The position numbers and the translations under genes are program-made. From contig JAUIFO010000001.1 in the NCBI GenBank assembly GCA_030430385.1, forward strand, positions 186,001 to 250,000: 64,000 nucleotides of DNA. Direction: 5' to 3'. This document shows positions 23,951 to 34,317 of this stretch, in pieces (position 1 is the stretch's first letter; each line of letters opens with the position of its first letter). A model generated the notes under the pieces. That model was not told the DNA's origin and did not search any database. It saw only the letters and a list, made by a program, of their open reading frames with translations. This DNA is from Bacteroidia bacterium. Its GTDB lineage: Bacteria; Bacteroidota; Bacteroidia; Flavobacteriales; Flavobacteriaceae.

Positions 23951-24952
23951 TTAAGGTGTATAAGTTTTTAAGGTATCCTGTTCAATTTGTAATTCAGAAG
24001 TAAGTTGTCCTTTAATTACAGGTGCTTTTATTCCATTAGAAAATGGTGTTGCTCCAATAAAAACGCGTGCTTTATCCCAAAGGCCTTCATCAATAAATGT
24101 TTGAAGCGTTTTTGCGCCACCTTCCACAATAACTGAATTGATCTGATTCTTGAACAATAGATCACAAATTTCTTTAGCCAAGGGCTTATTAAAATCAACA
24201 ACTTTTGAAGAAATTAATAATGTTTCAGCATCTGAGTTAAACACATTCATCTGTTTTGAAAGTTTTTCATCTTTATCGATAACAACTCTAATGGGATGCT
24301 TTCCTGCCCAGTCTCTAGCAGTTAAACTCGGATTGTCTTCAGAAACTGTATTGGTTCCGACCAAAATCGCCTGCTCTTCAGTACGCCATTTATGAACCAG
24401 TTGTCTAGAGTAAGCATTAGTGATCCAAACAGGAGCTTTTTTTGTTTTGTGTAAAGGTGCAATAAAACCATCTGAAGTTTCAGCCCACTTTAAAATAATA
24501 TAAGGGCGTTTTTTATTATGAAAGGTAAAAAAACGCCTGTGATGCTTTTTGCATGCTGCTTCTAAAACACCAACAGTTACTTGACATCCAGAAGCTCTTA
24601 ATTTAGCAATACCTTTTCCTGAAACTTGCGGATTATCATCAACACAACCTATAACAACATTAGGAATTTTATTTGCGATAATTAAGTCGGAACAAGGCGG
24701 TGTTTTTCCAAAATGCGAGCAAGGTTCTAAGGTAACATAGAGTGTGGCATCTTTCAATTTCGACTTATCCTTAACCGAATTAATAGCATTTACTTCGGCA
24801 TGTGCACCTCCAAACGGACTTGTATAACCTTCACCAATAATATTGTTGTCGTAAACAATCACAGCACCAACCATTGGGTTAGGCGCAGTAGTACCTAAAC
24901 CTTTTTTGCCTATTGAAATGCAACGGTCAATATAGAATTCGTGAGTAAGCAA
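23951..24952 (-). CDS. ribD: bifunctional riboflavin biosynthesis deaminase/reductase RibD
   Basis: The 333-residue enzyme combines an N-terminal deaminase domain and a C-terminal reductase domain in riboflavin synthesis. The zinc deaminase motif is GGAHAEVNAI (HAE) and EPCSHFGKTPPCSD. The reductase domain begins near 150 (RPYIILKWAETSDGFI) and contains NPSLTARDW and SVIVEGGAKTLQTFI. Riboflavin feeds FMN and FAD, and lumazine is the antenna of the FeS photolyase, though ribD is far from that island and looks like ordinary housekeeping. No FMN riboswitch is seen: its start directly follows the lipoprotein gene. Confidence 0.96.
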   Translation of the reverse strand: MLTHEFYIDRCISIGKKGLGTTAPNPMVGAVIVYDNNIIGEGYTSPFGGAHAEVNAINSVKDKSKLKDATLYVTLEPCSHFGKTPPCSDLIIANKIPNVVIGCVDDNPQVSGKGIAKLRASGCQVTVGVLEAACKKHHRRFFTFHNKKRPYIILKWAETSDGFIAPLHKTKKAPVWITNAYSRQLVHKWRTEEQAILVGTNTVSEDNPSLTARDWAGKHPIRVVIDKDEKLSKQMNVFNSDAETLLISSKVVDFNKPLAKEICDLLFKNQINSVIVEGGAKTLQTFIDEGLWDKARVFIGATPFSNGIKAPVIKGQLTSELQIEQDTLKTYTP

Positions 24953-25408
24953 TTAGAGTTTAATTTTAACATCATCGGTTTCATCAACTGTGTAAGTATG
25001 CGAAAATCCAAAAACTTTATACTTAATATCGCCTTTGTATTGTACTTTCATAGTTTTATTCAACAAGCTACCAAGTAAACCAGTAAGGCTATTATTACTT
25101 AATAAGCTATCCGTAGGTACAATGGCTTTCAAAGGGATTGAAAACTCTTTTTTTGCAGGCACTTTAAACGACTCGGAAGAGATAGATGCCATTTCATTAC
25201 CATTAATCAATACCTTTATGGCTTCAGCTTGAAGTTCACCACCAACATCATTTGGGTTTTTAAAATGGGCATCAGCACTCAGTGTGATCACATTTGGAGT
25301 AGAGTCGGATACCTTGATGTTTTTAACATACAAAAACTCAGGTTTTTCTTTTACAGAACAAGATACCAAAGCAAAAAATAATGTTGATAATAATATGAGT
25401 TTCTTCAT
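24953..25408 (-). CDS. LEA type 2 (WHy)-like lipoprotein
   Basis: This 151-residue protein has a lipoprotein signal with lipobox LVSC (Cys17). A single domain follows whose pattern (LYVKNIKVSDSTPNVITLSADAHFKNPNDVGG, then AIKVLINGNEMAS) fits the LEA-14/water-stress-and-hypersensitive-response fold. It is probably anchored in the periplasmic face of the inner or outer membrane. The function is unknown. It precedes ribD with no intergenic base and is divergent from the GNAT gene; a -7-like element lies upstream at 25444-25451. Confidence 0.8.
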   Translation of the reverse strand: MKKLILLSTLFFALVSCSVKEKPEFLYVKNIKVSDSTPNVITLSADAHFKNPNDVGGELQAEAIKVLINGNEMASISSESFKVPAKKEFSIPLKAIVPTDSLLSNNSLTGLLGSLLNKTMKVQYKGDIKYKVFGFSHTYTVDETDDVKIKL

Positions 25409-25443
25409 AAAAAAATGATTAGAATTGTGCTATCTTCACAAGG

Positions 25444-25451
25444 CAAAAATA
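25444..25451 (-). promoter_or_regulatory. -7 promoter element for the LEA lipoprotein-ribD group
   Basis: On the minus strand the sequence reads TATTTTTG, matching TAnnTTTG, 35 bases upstream of the lipoprotein ATG. A TTG lies 15 bases further upstream, slightly short for the flavobacterial -33 spacing. Weak but consistent. Confidence 0.4.
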
Positions 25452-25461
25452 ACACATAAAG

Positions 25462-25953
25462 GTGAGCAAAGATAATATAGTTATTAGAGAAATTCGACCA
25501 GAAGATAATCCGCAGATTGAAGCCACTATAAAAGCGTGTTTTCCTGAATTTAATATTCCATTAAAAGGAACGGCTTATGAGGATGCGGAAACGCCTTTTA
25601 TGTATGAATCGTATCAAGGTGATCGTGAAGTTTATTATGTGATTGCTAATGCTAAAGAAGTTTTTGGTGGTGCAGGAATAAAGCAGCTTAAAGATTTTGA
25701 TGGGAACGTATGTGAACTTCAAAAAATGTATTTTTCTCCCAAGGTAAGAGGTAAGGGCTTAGGTAAACAGATGTTTCAAAAATGTTTGGATGCAGCAAAA
25801 GCGTTTGGTTATGAGTTGTGTTACTTAGAATCGGCTTCACAGTTAAAAGCTGCTATTCATATTTATGAGGAGTTCGGATTTGAACATCTTGAGCAGCCTC
25901 TTGGAAATACTGGACATTATTCTTGTGGTGTTTGGATGACAAAACAACTATGA
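25462..25953 (+). CDS. GNAT family N-acetyltransferase
   Basis: This 163-residue protein has a GNAT fold with the acetyl-CoA pyrophosphate loop VRGKGLGKQMFQKCL (about 93-107) and the terminal FGFEHLEQPLGNTGHYSCGVWM segment. The start is GTG at 25462; no ATG is available nearby and the family N-terminus (IVIREIRPEDNPQIEATIKA) begins right after it. The acceptor is unknown. It ends in an ATGA overlap with prmC, so the two are probably co-translated. Confidence 0.9.
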   Translation: MSKDNIVIREIRPEDNPQIEATIKACFPEFNIPLKGTAYEDAETPFMYESYQGDREVYYVIANAKEVFGGAGIKQLKDFDGNVCELQKMYFSPKVRGKGLGKQMFQKCLDAAKAFGYELCYLESASQLKAAIHIYEEFGFEHLEQPLGNTGHYSCGVWMTKQL

Positions 25954-26810
25954 AGCTTCAGCAATTACGCCATACCTTTCATGTTGAATTAGATGCTATT
26001 TATGGCGAAGACGAAGTACGTTCGATGTTTCATCTTCTCCTAGAACACTACCTTAATATAAGTCGTGTGCAATATGCTATGGATCCCACAAAATCGCTTA
26101 TTGAATCTGATGTGATCAAATTTGAAGCAGCCTTGCAACAACTTAAAAGCGAAGTGCCTGTTCAATACATTATTGGTCAAACTGAATTTTTCGGATTGCC
26201 TTTTACAGTGAATCAGAGTACACTGATTCCAAGACCTGAAACCGAGGAATTAGTGAGTTGGATTTTAGATTTGCACACTAAATCGCAACACCTTAATATA
26301 TTGGATATCGGAACAGGTTCTGGATGCATTGCCATTAGTTTAGCGAAGCATCTTAAAGCGGCAAAGGTTTATGCAATGGATGTTTCTGAAGAAGCCTTGA
26401 ATGTCGCACAAAAGAATGCTGAAATAAATGATGTTGAAGTGACCTTTATTCAGAATGATATATTGAATTTCAAGACAACTGAAGCTATTTTGTCAACAAC
26501 TCGTTTTGATGTTATTGTGTCAAATCCGCCTTATGTTCGCAACCTGGAAAAATTAGCAATGAAACCAAATGTCTTAGATCATGAACCGCATTTAGCATTG
26601 TTTGTCAATGACAATAATCCTTTACAATTTTATGATGCGATTGCCAATTTTTCAAAAACGTATCTGCATAAAGATGGTATGTTGTTTTTTGAAATTAATG
26701 AATATTTAGGACAAGAGATGATCATACTTTTGAAAGGTTTCAATTTTAAAGATGTCGACTTGCGTAAAGATCTTTTTGGTAAAGATCGTACGATCAAAGC
26801 AATGCAATGA
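25950..26810 (+). CDS. prmC: release factor glutamine methyltransferase PrmC
   Basis: PrmC methylates the GGQ glutamine of release factors RF1 and RF2. The roughly 286-residue protein has an N-terminal helical domain, the IPRPETEELV loop, the SAM motif ILDIGTGSGCIAISLAK and the catalytic NPPY in IVSNPPYV. The start at 25950 is chosen over 25923 because it overlaps the GNAT stop as ATGA and matches the family N-terminus (MKLQQLRHTF). Confidence 0.95.
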   Translation: MKLQQLRHTFHVELDAIYGEDEVRSMFHLLLEHYLNISRVQYAMDPTKSLIESDVIKFEAALQQLKSEVPVQYIIGQTEFFGLPFTVNQSTLIPRPETEELVSWILDLHTKSQHLNILDIGTGSGCIAISLAKHLKAAKVYAMDVSEEALNVAQKNAEINDVEVTFIQNDILNFKTTEAILSTTRFDVIVSNPPYVRNLEKLAMKPNVLDHEPHLALFVNDNNPLQFYDAIANFSKTYLHKDGMLFFEINEYLGQEMIILLKGFNFKDVDLRKDLFGKDRTIKAMQ

Positions 26811-26831
26811 TTGTATAGTTTCAACACTTAA

Positions 26832-28896
<2,065 letters not shown>

Positions 28897-28898
<2 letters not shown>

Positions 28899-28946
28899 AT
28901 TCTTACTTTTAAATGTATTTTATCGATTAAATAAGAATTTTATCGT
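28897..28946 (+). terminator. weak hairpin after ligA
   Basis: Nine-base arms (AAATTCTTA at 28897-28905, TAAGAATTT at 28932-28940) are separated by 26 bases and followed shortly by a T-run. The long loop makes it a weak candidate for the ligA transcript end. Confidence 0.3.
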
Positions 28947-28964
28947 TTTTTATGATCTAGTTTC

Positions 28965-28972
28965 TATATTTG
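28965..28972 (+). promoter_or_regulatory. -7 element of the first multi-pass membrane protein gene
   Basis: TATATTTG matches the Bacteroidetes TAnnTTTG consensus and lies 24 bases upstream of the ATG at 28997. The same octamer precedes the related gene at 30271. A clear -33 TTG at the expected distance is not seen. Confidence 0.55.
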
Positions 28973-28996
28973 CTTCACTATTAATTCACAAACAAA

Positions 28997-29740
28997 ATGC
29001 AATTAGGGAAGTTTTTAGGAGTACTAGTATTAGCTCTTAGTGTATTTTTTCTAGGGCTTCAGTTTAAAGGACTCGAAGTAGCAGCTGCTGGTATTAGAGC
29101 ATTAGCTGTTTCGTTGCTTACTGTTCTGTATATCATTCGCGTAAAGAAGAAACATCCTTTGTTCTTAATTTTTTTATTGGTTTTTTCTGTTGCTGAAATT
29201 TTTAATTATTTCACTTGGGCCATAAATATTGATCCAAATTATGATATTGATTATTTTTATTATGTAGGAAATATACTTTATATCTTGTCATACATGTTCC
29301 TGTTTTTGAGAATAGTAGTATCGCTAGATATTAAAGCAGCTATTATTAAGTTTCCATTACAAACAGGGTTACTTGCTATTTTTGGAGTGTTTTTTGTCTA
29401 TTTTGTTTCTGATACAACTCGTAACGAATTAGATTATTATCAACATTATCTTGAGTTTACGTACAATGCTGTTGTAATGTTATTACTTGCATTTGCCTTA
29501 TTAAACTATATGTATAGAGATGATAAAAAGGCAATGAACTTACTTATAGGTTCTATTTGTATTATGTTCTCTGAAGTGATTCAGTTGGCCTATTTTTACA
29601 TAGCTGATTTTAACATACTTAATGTGATATGTTCTCTGTTTTTAGTCCTTGCATTCTTTTTCTTTTACATTCAATCATGTTCAGAACACAGAGAAATGAT
29701 TAATTATCAAGTGAAAGAAGCGCATATAGAAGATGTCTAA
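28997..29740 (+). CDS. multi-pass membrane protein of unknown function (paralogue of the 30271 gene)
   Basis: This 247-residue protein has about eight membrane helices and ends in a polar tail (EHREMINYQVKEAHIEDV). No catalytic motif is recognised. The layout (alternate hydrophobic segments with short loops and a FFFFYIQSCSEHREM end) is similar to that of the 262-residue protein at 30271-31059, so the two appear to be paralogues. Size and topology recall YhhN-type lysoplasmalogenases, but the motifs are not clear enough to name it. Its stop is 4 bases inside the end of the convergent DoxX gene. Confidence 0.75.
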   Translation: MQLGKFLGVLVLALSVFFLGLQFKGLEVAAAGIRALAVSLLTVLYIIRVKKKHPLFLIFLLVFSVAEIFNYFTWAINIDPNYDIDYFYYVGNILYILSYMFLFLRIVVSLDIKAAIIKFPLQTGLLAIFGVFFVYFVSDTTRNELDYYQHYLEFTYNAVVMLLLAFALLNYMYRDDKKAMNLLIGSICIMFSEVIQLAYFYIADFNILNVICSLFLVLAFFFFYIQSCSEHREMINYQVKEAHIEDV

Positions 29741-30120
29741 AATTTCTTTTCCAAAACAGGAATATCTTTTTTGTAAATAAATAATATCATTCCTGAGAGC
29801 ACAAAGGTTAGAACCGCTGTGCCAAACAATACACCTCCATCATTTTGTATTTCAATGCCTAGTTGTGTTAAGTGCATCATGATAGCGCCTCCAATGATTC
29901 CTAAAGTTAATAAAGCTCCAGCCCAAGCAGTTTTTCTAATTAACAAAAGAATACCAGCAATAAGTTCTGCAATTCCAATTCCTATACGACCTAAAGGCTC
30001 TAAGCCTACTTTAGTAAAAATATAGACGCTGTCTGGATGTGCTGTAAACTTGAATCGTAAGGTTTGAATCAAAATAATAGCGACGATGATTCTCAAAATT
30101 AAAGGAAGATGCTTTTTCAT
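29737..30120 (-). CDS. DoxX family membrane protein
   Basis: This 127-residue protein has four membrane helices with the DoxX-like pattern (LRIIVAIILIQTLRFKF, GIGIAELIAGILLLI, GALLTLGIIGGAIMMHL). DoxX-type proteins include quinol oxidase subunits and many uncharacterised family members. It sits between the two related membrane protein genes on the opposite strand and overlaps the end of the first one by 4 bases. No partner gene is beside it. Confidence 0.88.
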   Translation of the reverse strand: MKKHLPLILRIIVAIILIQTLRFKFTAHPDSVYIFTKVGLEPLGRIGIGIAELIAGILLLIRKTAWAGALLTLGIIGGAIMMHLTQLGIEIQNDGGVLFGTAVLTFVLSGMILFIYKKDIPVLEKKF

Positions 30121-30218
30121 GATATACGGTTGTTTTTTTATTAGACGTATGCATCAGAAAACCTTAATGTGAAATGTTAAATTTTACAATAAAATCGATA
30201 AAACGTATAAAAACATCG

Positions 30219-30246
30219 TTGAAATTCATATTTTTTTATATATTTG
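30219..30246 (+). promoter_or_regulatory. promoter of the second multi-pass membrane protein gene
   Basis: TTG at 30219-30221, a 17-base spacer and TATATTTG at 30239-30246 form a typical flavobacterial -33/-7 promoter. The ATG is at 30271, giving a leader of about 20 bases. Confidence 0.65.
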
Positions 30247-30270
30247 CCTACCTACTTAAGTTATTAGCTT

Positions 30271-31059
30271 ATGAAAAATGCCCTTACATTGAAGCCAAAC
30301 TTTATATTGGTAGCCACACTAGCAGTTGTTATTTTATGCTCTGGTATCGCTACTTACTTCGGCTCTGTACTTGTGCCGCAAACGGTTAAGCTCATTACTA
30401 TTACAATTTTATTGACCTTCTACTTTTGCCAGCTTAATAAAATGGCAAATATATTTTTGACCACATTCATCATCTTTTTCATTGCTGATGCATTTTCAGT
30501 TTTTAGTTTTGGTGAAGTGATGGTTAAAGCCTCTAAAGGGCTTTATATTACTGGTTATATCCTATTGGTATTTGTGTTGCTTGGAAAGTTGAAAAAGATT
30601 AAGTTTCATGGATTTACATCGCTATATCTCATATTCGTTGTACTTCTTAATGCTTACTTTTTGTACGTTTTGTATGGTGCTGCAAAAGACAATTTTGTAG
30701 ATCAAACTAATATGATACTTTATATTTTACATGGAGTTACACTTATAGCACTAATGTATTTCGCTTTTGCTGTGTATTTAAGTAAAGAAACAGGGCAATC
30801 TATTACCTATTTACTAATGGTATTTTGTTTTGTGTTTTCTGATGTATTACACTTCATAAATACGCTCTACATTTATTATTGGTTATTTGAAGTATTTGAG
30901 CGCACACTACATATTTTAAGTTTGTATTTATTGTTCAAATATGTGTATGATCATCATACGTTGGCGAATAAAGAACAGCGTATGAACTTTAGTGAGTATT
31001 TCATTAGTACATCTCAGCAGTTAAAGGATATTCATGTAGAACATACAGTTGAATCTTAA
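30271..31059 (+). CDS. multi-pass membrane protein of unknown function (paralogue of the 28997 gene)
   Basis: This 262-residue protein has seven or eight membrane helices and a polar C-terminal tail (SEYFISTSQQLKDIHVEHTVES). It resembles the protein at 28997-29740 in length, helix spacing and the position of aromatic-rich helices, and both end in an acidic tail. No known domain is recognised. It converges with the metallophosphatase gene, overlapping by 4 bases. Confidence 0.75.
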   Translation: MKNALTLKPNFILVATLAVVILCSGIATYFGSVLVPQTVKLITITILLTFYFCQLNKMANIFLTTFIIFFIADAFSVFSFGEVMVKASKGLYITGYILLVFVLLGKLKKIKFHGFTSLYLIFVVLLNAYFLYVLYGAAKDNFVDQTNMILYILHGVTLIALMYFAFAVYLSKETGQSITYLLMVFCFVFSDVLHFINTLYIYYWLFEVFERTLHILSLYLLFKYVYDHHTLANKEQRMNFSEYFISTSQQLKDIHVEHTVES

Positions 31060-31967
31060 ACTGATATTGCTACACCTTCAGCAGATTTATTTTTCTTAGA
31101 ATCAAAATAAAAGTCAATTTTACCAATATTGATACCATAACAACCTACCTGATTTATTAGGACATTTTCATTTACAGCATTTTTCACAACAGTTGGTTTG
31201 TCCATGAATGTATGCGTGTGTCCACCAATTATCAAATCGATGTTTTTAGTTTGTTCTGCAAGTTTTACATCACTCACTTTATCAGGAATAATATCATATT
31301 TAAAGCCAAGATGGGATAGGCAAATAATCAAGTCGCATTTTTCATTTTCCTTTAGAATTCTACTCATATCTTGAGCACGTTCAACGGGATCTAAATACAC
31401 GGTTTCTTTGTATAGCGATTGGTCTACCAAACCTTTCAGTTGAATTCCTAAACCAAAAATTCCAATTTTAATACCATCTTTAATGATGATTTTATAAGGC
31501 TTTACATGCGAATCCATGACAGTATTTGAAAAATCGTAATTCGCAGAGACAAAATCGAATTTAGCATGAGGGAGTTGCGCGTACAATCCATCAAGGCCAT
31601 TATCAAAATCGTGGTTTCCAATCGTTGCCACATCATATTTCATAAGGCTCATAAGCTTGAATTCTAATTCACCACCATAATAGTTAAAATACGGTGTACC
31701 TTGAAAAATATCTCCAGCATCTAACAATAACGTGTTTGGATTATCTTTTCTAATATTTTCAATCAATGTAGCTCGTCTAGCAACACCACCTTTATTTGGG
31801 TTACGTCCATCGTCTGGTCCAAAAGGATCAATGTGGCTATGTACATCATTCGTATGAAGCACAGTAATTTTTTTCATACTCGTAGTAAATGACGATAACC
31901 CTAATCCGCCAATCGTAATTAAGGAGCTTGCTGCAGCAGTTTGCTTTATAAATGATCTTCTATTCAT
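31056..31967 (-). CDS. metallophosphatase, 5'-nucleotidase N-terminal domain
   Basis: This 303-residue protein has a Tat-like signal (NRRSFIKQ, then a hydrophobic stretch to about 28). A calcineurin-like metallophosphatase domain follows with HTNDVHSH, DAGDIFQG, GNHDFDNG and GGHTHTF, the metal-binding set of UshA-type 5'-nucleotidases. The usual C-terminal nucleotide-recognition domain is absent and is instead encoded by the gene just upstream (31970-32725, two bases away). The two probably work together in the periplasm to hydrolyse nucleotides. Confidence 0.93.
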   Translation of the reverse strand: MNRRSFIKQTAAASSLITIGGLGLSSFTTSMKKITVLHTNDVHSHIDPFGPDDGRNPNKGGVARRATLIENIRKDNPNTLLLDAGDIFQGTPYFNYYGGELEFKLMSLMKYDVATIGNHDFDNGLDGLYAQLPHAKFDFVSANYDFSNTVMDSHVKPYKIIIKDGIKIGIFGLGIQLKGLVDQSLYKETVYLDPVERAQDMSRILKENEKCDLIICLSHLGFKYDIIPDKVSDVKLAEQTKNIDLIIGGHTHTFMDKPTVVKNAVNENVLINQVGCYGINIGKIDFYFDSKKNKSAEGVAISV

Positions 31968-31969
31968 AA

Positions 31970-32725
31970 TTAGTATTCAATTTCAATAAAACGATTATCA
32001 ATTACAGGAGCGATGGTGTCATGTTTTGTAAAGTAATCAATGAGTACATTTCTAATTTTATAATGCAACACATATAGGCTATCATTAGGTTTAAAGAAAG
32101 TCATTCGATCGCCTCCATTATACAAGTAATCGTTGGTTGCAACATAGTAGGTTTCAGTTTTATCTATTGGATTGTTATTAATAGTCGCTGAGATCAAACT
32201 TCCATCAGTATTGAGAATGATTTGTAGGTTTTTGATAGGATGTGCACGTCGTTCAGTAACTAGATAATCAACCAATTCAAGTACTTTATGGCCTTTCATT
32301 TCAATAACAACTACAGAATTTTCAAAAGGCATAACATTATATGCTGTTCTTGCTGTTATTGGCCCTTCAGAAATGATAGCTCTAATGCCTCCATGATTGA
32401 GTAAGACCATATCAATAGGATGTCCTGTACGCGATTTGAAAATCGGATTTGCTTCTTCAAATACAGCATCAGCCATCATATTGCCAATAGCTGTATTAAA
32501 TAATCCATCAGTTTTAGAATACGTTCTTTTTGAATATGAAATAACACTATCTAAACTTTCATTGATGCGTTTTCTGTAAGGCGCAATAACCTTTTCAATA
32601 TCTTGATTGGTAGAAAGGCTGTCTGTTATGGTAATTTGTTTGCCTTCAATTTTATGTAAATGATGACTTTCACAAGACGTTGCAAACAGCACACAAATAA
32701 TAATGATCAATGAGAAGTTTTTCAT
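31970..32725 (-). CDS. 5'-nucleotidase C-terminal domain lipoprotein
   Basis: From the ATG at 32725 it is 251 residues with a lipoprotein signal (MKNFSLIIIICVLFATSC, lipobox ATSC). The 5_nucleotid_C fold follows, with GNMMADAVFE, DMVLLNHGGIR, YNVMPFENSVVVIEMKG and VATNDYLYNGGDRM. A longer frame to 32812 runs into the divergent gene and lacks a signal. It supplies the substrate-binding domain that the neighbouring metallophosphatase lacks. Separate export signals show these are two genes and not a frameshifted one. Confidence 0.92.
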   Translation of the reverse strand: MKNFSLIIIICVLFATSCESHHLHKIEGKQITITDSLSTNQDIEKVIAPYRKRINESLDSVISYSKRTYSKTDGLFNTAIGNMMADAVFEEANPIFKSRTGHPIDMVLLNHGGIRAIISEGPITARTAYNVMPFENSVVVIEMKGHKVLELVDYLVTERRAHPIKNLQIILNTDGSLISATINNNPIDKTETYYVATNDYLYNGGDRMTFFKPNDSLYVLHYKIRNVLIDYFTKHDTIAPVIDNRFIEIEY

Positions 32726-32770
32726 AAGGTAATTCTGCAAGCATGACATCAAACTTGCAATGAGTTTTAC

Positions 32771-32778
32771 TACATTTG
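32771..32778 (+). promoter_or_regulatory. -7 element of the DUF6913-dapA unit
   Basis: TACATTTG lies 18 bases upstream of the ATG at 32797. The only nearby TTG (32755-32757) gives a spacer of 13 bases, shorter than usual, so only the -7 element is supported. Confidence 0.45.
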
Positions 32779-32796
32779 TACAAAGCATAAATATAA

Positions 32797-33315
32797 ATGA
32801 TTTTAAAGGCATTTAAAGCAAGTTCTAATCAAAAATATATCAACAAACTGTTAAGTGCAAGACAGGTTGCTGTTAGTCAGCATAAAATGAATACAGTTGG
32901 TGTTATTTTGAATACTGCTGAGTTTTCAGATTTTGATGCGTTTAGACATTATTTTAAAACTTTAGGGTTGTTGCCTGCAAAAGTGAAAATTATTGCATTT
33001 GTTGATGATGCTAAAGATGCAAATCCGCTTTGGGATACGTATTTTAATCCTAAAGATTTTGGATGGAAAGGAAAAATTAACAACATAGATTTACAATCGT
33101 TTATCGATACTGAGTTTGATGTGCTGATTAGTTATTACACAGAAAATAACTTAGAATTAAAATTAATCTCAGCAGCTTCAAAAGCAAACTTTAAGGTTGG
33201 TTTACTTCAAGATGATAAGCGAATGTTTGATTTAATGATTGATGTCAAAACGAAGAACTTTCCACTTTTTCAAAAAGAACTAACGAAATATTTAACGGTT
33301 TTAAAAAAAATATAA
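32797..33315 (+). CDS. DUF6913-type protein of unknown function
   Basis: This 172-residue soluble protein has no signal peptide. It contains alternating beta-alpha segments (NTVGVILNTAEFSDFDAF, VKIIAFVDDAKDAN, FDVLISYYTENNLELKL) that look like a Rossmann-like fold. It fits the DUF6913 family found next to dapA in Flavobacteriaceae. The dapA ATG follows its stop immediately, so the two are co-transcribed. The function is not known. Confidence 0.78.
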   Translation: MILKAFKASSNQKYINKLLSARQVAVSQHKMNTVGVILNTAEFSDFDAFRHYFKTLGLLPAKVKIIAFVDDAKDANPLWDTYFNPKDFGWKGKINNIDLQSFIDTEFDVLISYYTENNLELKLISAASKANFKVGLLQDDKRMFDLMIDVKTKNFPLFQKELTKYLTVLKKI

Positions 33316-34194
33316 ATGGCAAAATTCATAGGAACAGGAATAGCAATAATAACGCCTTTTAATGCAGATCTATCTGTAGATCATAAAGCATTAGCTAATC
33401 TTGTTGATTATAACATTTCTAATGGTGTAGATTACATTGTTATTCAAGGTACAACAGGTGAAAGTGTAACGGTTACCAGTTCAGAAAAAAAAGCGATCAT
33501 TTCAACCATTGTAACGGCTAATAACAATCGTGTGCCTTTAGTATTAGGTATTGGAGGAAACAACACCAATGAAATTTTAAACGAGATAAGCACTACTGAT
33601 TTCTCTAATATCGATGCCATTTTGTCGGTGTCACCATACTATAGCAAGCCTACACAAGAAGGCATTTATCAACATTTTAAAACCATTGCTCAAGCATGTC
33701 CAGTAGATATTATCTTGTATAATGTTCCTGGTCGAACAGCTTCAAACATGTTACCTGAAACAACACTTCGTTTGGCTCGTGATTTTGACAACATTGTAGC
33801 TGTGAAAGAAGCAGGTAATAATGTGCACCAATACTTACAGCTTCTAAAAAATAAACCTGAAGATTTTTTAATAATTTCTGGTGATGACGACTTAGCATTA
33901 GGTGTCGTATTAGCTGGTGGAGCAGGAGTGATTTCTGTAATCGGACAAGCTTTACCAAGTGTGTTTTCTGAAATGATAAGATTAGGATTAGCTGGAAATG
34001 CTAAAGAGGCGTATCAACTACACTTTAAGCTAATGGATATTACAGGTCTTATTTTTTCTGAAAACAATCCTGCAGGTATTAAAGCAGTTTTAGAGGCTTT
34101 GGAACTATCGCATTCAAGAGTAAGATTGCCTCTAGTTGAAGCGACTTCTCAGTTAAAAAATCAGATAAAAATAGCCCTTGAAGAATTCAAATAA
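33316..34194 (+). CDS. dapA: 4-hydroxy-tetrahydrodipicolinate synthase
   Basis: DapA condenses pyruvate and aspartate semialdehyde in lysine and diaminopimelate synthesis. The 292-residue TIM-barrel protein has the GTTGES motif (45-50), Tyr135 in ILYNVPGRT and the Schiff-base Lys164 in VAVKEAGN. It immediately follows the DUF6913 gene. The next gene, bamD, has its own promoter element. Confidence 0.97.
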   Translation: MAKFIGTGIAIITPFNADLSVDHKALANLVDYNISNGVDYIVIQGTTGESVTVTSSEKKAIISTIVTANNNRVPLVLGIGGNNTNEILNEISTTDFSNIDAILSVSPYYSKPTQEGIYQHFKTIAQACPVDIILYNVPGRTASNMLPETTLRLARDFDNIVAVKEAGNNVHQYLQLLKNKPEDFLIISGDDDLALGVVLAGGAGVISVIGQALPSVFSEMIRLGLAGNAKEAYQLHFKLMDITGLIFSENNPAGIKAVLEALELSHSRVRLPLVEATSQLKNQIKIALEEFK

Positions 34195-34292
34195 TTTACA
34201 AAACGTTAAATTATACTTAAACATACGATTGCTCTCATTTCATCGTTTACTTTAGCAGTGATTTTTTGTTTTTTTAATCCGTTAAAAAAGCG

Positions 34293-34300
34293 TAATTTTG
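34293..34300 (+). promoter_or_regulatory. -7 element of the bamD operon
   Basis: TAATTTTG lies 17 bases upstream of the bamD ATG at 34318. It falls inside a longer possible frame starting at 34258, which argues that the true start is 34318. A TTG at 34266-34268 gives a spacer of 24 bases. Confidence 0.6.
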
Positions 34301-34317
34301 CAACCTGTTTTTTATTT

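Noticed and set aside
24953..25408. FMN riboswitch upstream of ribD
   Set aside because: The upstream lipoprotein gene ends at the ribD start, leaving no room, and no conserved RFN pattern was seen.
31056..32725. 5'-nucleotidase broken by a frameshift
   Set aside because: Each half has its own export signal and start, and the gene order is reversed relative to a fused UshA.
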